DNA from: JALRHH01 sp964638875 | GTDB lineage: Bacteria > Patescibacteriota > Saccharimonadia > Saccharimonadales > JALRHH01 | Reading direction: 5' to 3' | Assembly: GCA_964638875.1 (NCBI GenBank) | Contig: CAZXBL010000007.1 | Coordinates: 1 to 29,535 of the forward strand | DNA: 29,535 nt | Part shown: piece by piece, positions 28,276 to 29,535 of the stretch | Position numbering within the stretch: position 1 is the stretch's first letter | Layout: each line of letters opens with the position of its first letter | The notes under the pieces: generated by a model | Told to the model about the DNA's origin: nothing | Database searches by the model: none | Seen by the model: only the letters and a program-made list of their open reading frames with translations | Made by a program: the position numbers and the translations under genes

Positions 28276-29535
28276 ATGGACAATTCTAGAAGCCAGCTCC
28301 TTGAGCGTCTCCAAACAGCAAATAATATCCTCGTAACCGTTAGCTCGAACCCGACGGTCGACCAACTTTCGGCTGCGATCGGTTTGACGCTGATGTTAAA
28401 TAAGATAGGCAAGCAGGGAACTGCTGTTTTTAGTGGCAAAGTGCCTTCGACTATTGAATTTCTCCAGCCTGAAAAAACAATAGAGAAAAACACTGATAGT
28501 CTTCGTGATTTCATCATCGCCCTAGACAAGTCAAAGGCTGACAAGCTCCGCTACAAAGTAGAGGATAGCCATGTCAAAATCTTTATAACACCATACAGAA
28601 CCGCTTTGTCAGAGAAAGATCTGCGGTTTAGCCAAGGTGACTTCAATGTAGAAGTCGTTATTGCGCTGGGCGTAAAGGACCAAAAGGATTTGGATGGCGC
28701 CATAACTGCACACGGACGTATTTTGCACGACGCTACCACTATCTCTGTTACGAATGGTGAGCCGGGTACTGTAGGTGCGATTGACTGGGACGATCCGAAG
28801 GCTAGTAGCCTCAGTGAAATGGTTGCCAGTCTCGCTAACGAGCTTGGTCAAGACAGCTTGGATGGTCAGATTGCAACTGCATTAATGACGGGTATTGTTG
28901 CCCAAACCGAACGATTCCGTAACGCCCGCACTGTACCATCAACAATGAGCATTGCCTCATCACTCATGGCAGCTGGTGCCAACCAACAACTAATCGCTAC
29001 TAAGCTGGAACAACCAGAGCCTGAACCAGAGCCAACTCCAGAAATCGCAGAGCTGCCCGAACTATCTGACGAAGACCAGCCTGAAGCACCTGAAGACCCA
29101 AGTGCATTAGAAATTGAGCATGAGGAAGAGGACACGAGTGTAGTTGATAGCTTCCCTGAACTTGACGTGGCTCCTGAAGACCAGCCAGATGCCGAAGAAG
29201 TTGAGGAGCCGATCCCAGATGATTTGGAAGAGGAAGAACCTGAACCAGCGTTTGAAGAACCTGGGCCAGTTTTAGAACAGCCCGAACCAGCCCAAGAAGA
29301 ACCTGAAGAAACACAAGAAGAAGTGTCCGAAGAACCGTCGAATGATATCGTCGGAGGTGGCACATTGATTCTTGATCCACCATCACTGGGTGGTAAACTT
29401 ACTGCTAATACTGAACCAGAACCTCTTGACCCTCCAACCGATCCCCTCGGTGTTCAGGATAACCAACCGCCAATTTTAGAACGCCAGGAAACAACAGTCG
29501 AGGACACAAATGCTCCTCTTGATTTGCCGCAACCT
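28276..29535 (+). CDS. Degenerate DHH-like protein with acidic Pro/Glu-rich tail, 3'-truncated by window edge
   Basis: The frame is open from ATG 28276 to the last base (420 codons visible). The first 250 residues resemble the NrnA/RecJ-like DHH fold: NILVTVSSNPTVDQLSAAIG aligns with the metal motif HxNPDxDxxGS, but His and the first Asp are replaced (Ser and Thr). Later segments (FNVEVVIALGV, GRILHDATTISV, IATALMTGIVAQTERFRN) follow the family order. From about residue 238 the protein becomes low complexity, dominated by Glu, Pro, Asp and Gln (EPEPEPTPEIAELPELSDED). It is probably not a nuclease and may be a binding or regulatory protein. Resembles a family I associate with Saccharibacteria. 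Confidence 0.75.
   Translation, partial: MDNSRSQLLERLQTANNILVTVSSNPTVDQLSAAIGLTLMLNKIGKQGTAVFSGKVPSTIEFLQPEKTIEKNTDSLRDFIIALDKSKADKLRYKVEDSHVKIFITPYRTALSEKDLRFSQGDFNVEVVIALGVKDQKDLDGAITAHGRILHDATTISVTNGEPGTVGAIDWDDPKASSLSEMVASLANELGQDSLDGQIATALMTGIVAQTERFRNARTVPSTMSIASSLMAAGANQQLIATKLEQPEPEPEPTPEIAELPELSDEDQPEAPEDPSALEIEHEEEDTSVVDSFPELDVAPEDQPDAEEVEEPIPDDLEEEEPEPAFEEPGPVLEQPEPAQEEPEETQEEVSEEPSNDIVGGGTLILDPPSLGGKLTANTEPEPLDPPTDPLGVQDNQPPILERQETTVEDTNAPLDLPQP

Noticed and set aside
28866..29363. Long minus-strand open frame rich in Ser and Gly
   Set aside because: It is the reverse complement of the Glu/Pro-rich tail of the DHH-like gene; low-complexity codons create it.

Overview
The window looks like a compact, low- to mid-GC bacterial chromosome of the Candidate Phyla Radiation, most probably Candidatus Saccharibacteria (TM7). 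The reasons are: housekeeping genes packed with short gaps; many genes with a -10 box only 6-10 bases before the start codon and no Shine-Dalgarno; many orphan proteins between replication genes; a TrmB-type regulator; and a degenerate DHH-like protein with a Pro/Glu-rich tail that I associate with this phylum. UGA acts as a stop (two genes use it), so the UGA=Gly code of Gracilibacteria/Absconditabacteria does not apply. The taxonomic call is an inference, not proven by any one marker. There are no tRNA or rRNA genes, CRISPR arrays, transposases or integrases. No gene-free stretch exceeds 300 bases.

Layout. 1-2.3 kb: the 3' part of a COG3046-type photolyase, then an mscL / two-helix membrane protein / msrB operon (light, osmotic and oxidative stress). 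2.3-3.4 kb: an HxlR regulator divergent from an FMN reductase, with three palindromes between them. 3.4-3.6 kb: a terminator and three further hairpins. 3.6-7.3 kb: VanY-type peptidase, oligoribonuclease, acetyltransferase, YjbR-like protein, an orphan gene under a perfect palindromic operator, and a membrane-anchored protein. 7.4-10.4 kb: dnaG-rpoD, with a 10-N assembly gap inside rpoD; DnaG has lost all four zinc ligands. 10.4-14.5 kb: Nudix, P-loop kinase-like protein, then a 1.9-kb unit (TrmB regulator plus coiled-coil orphan) flanked by two versions of the 3' end of the kinase gene, then polyprenyl synthetase. 14.5-17.8 kb: a WhiB-like Fe-S protein, polA with unusual active-site residues, and a MazG-like protein. 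17.8-22.3 kb: a Cys-containing mini-protein/methyltransferase/Nudix operon, a second methyltransferase, exported and orphan proteins, a HAD protein and a small DciA-like protein. 22.4-29.5 kb: mutM, holA and rpsT separated by five orphan genes, two of which share a promoter-operator module, then a truncated DHH-like gene running off the window.

The clearest themes are DNA replication and repair (dnaG, rpoD, polA, holA, mutM, photolyase), nucleotide and RNA clean-up (orn, two Nudix proteins, MazG-like, kinase-like) and stress response. The strongest leads are the duplicated kinase 3' end around the TrmB unit, the leaderless mini-ORF with hairpin in front of the coiled-coil gene, the shared operator of two orphan genes, the WhiB protein outside Actinobacteria, and the altered DnaG and PolA active or structural sites.
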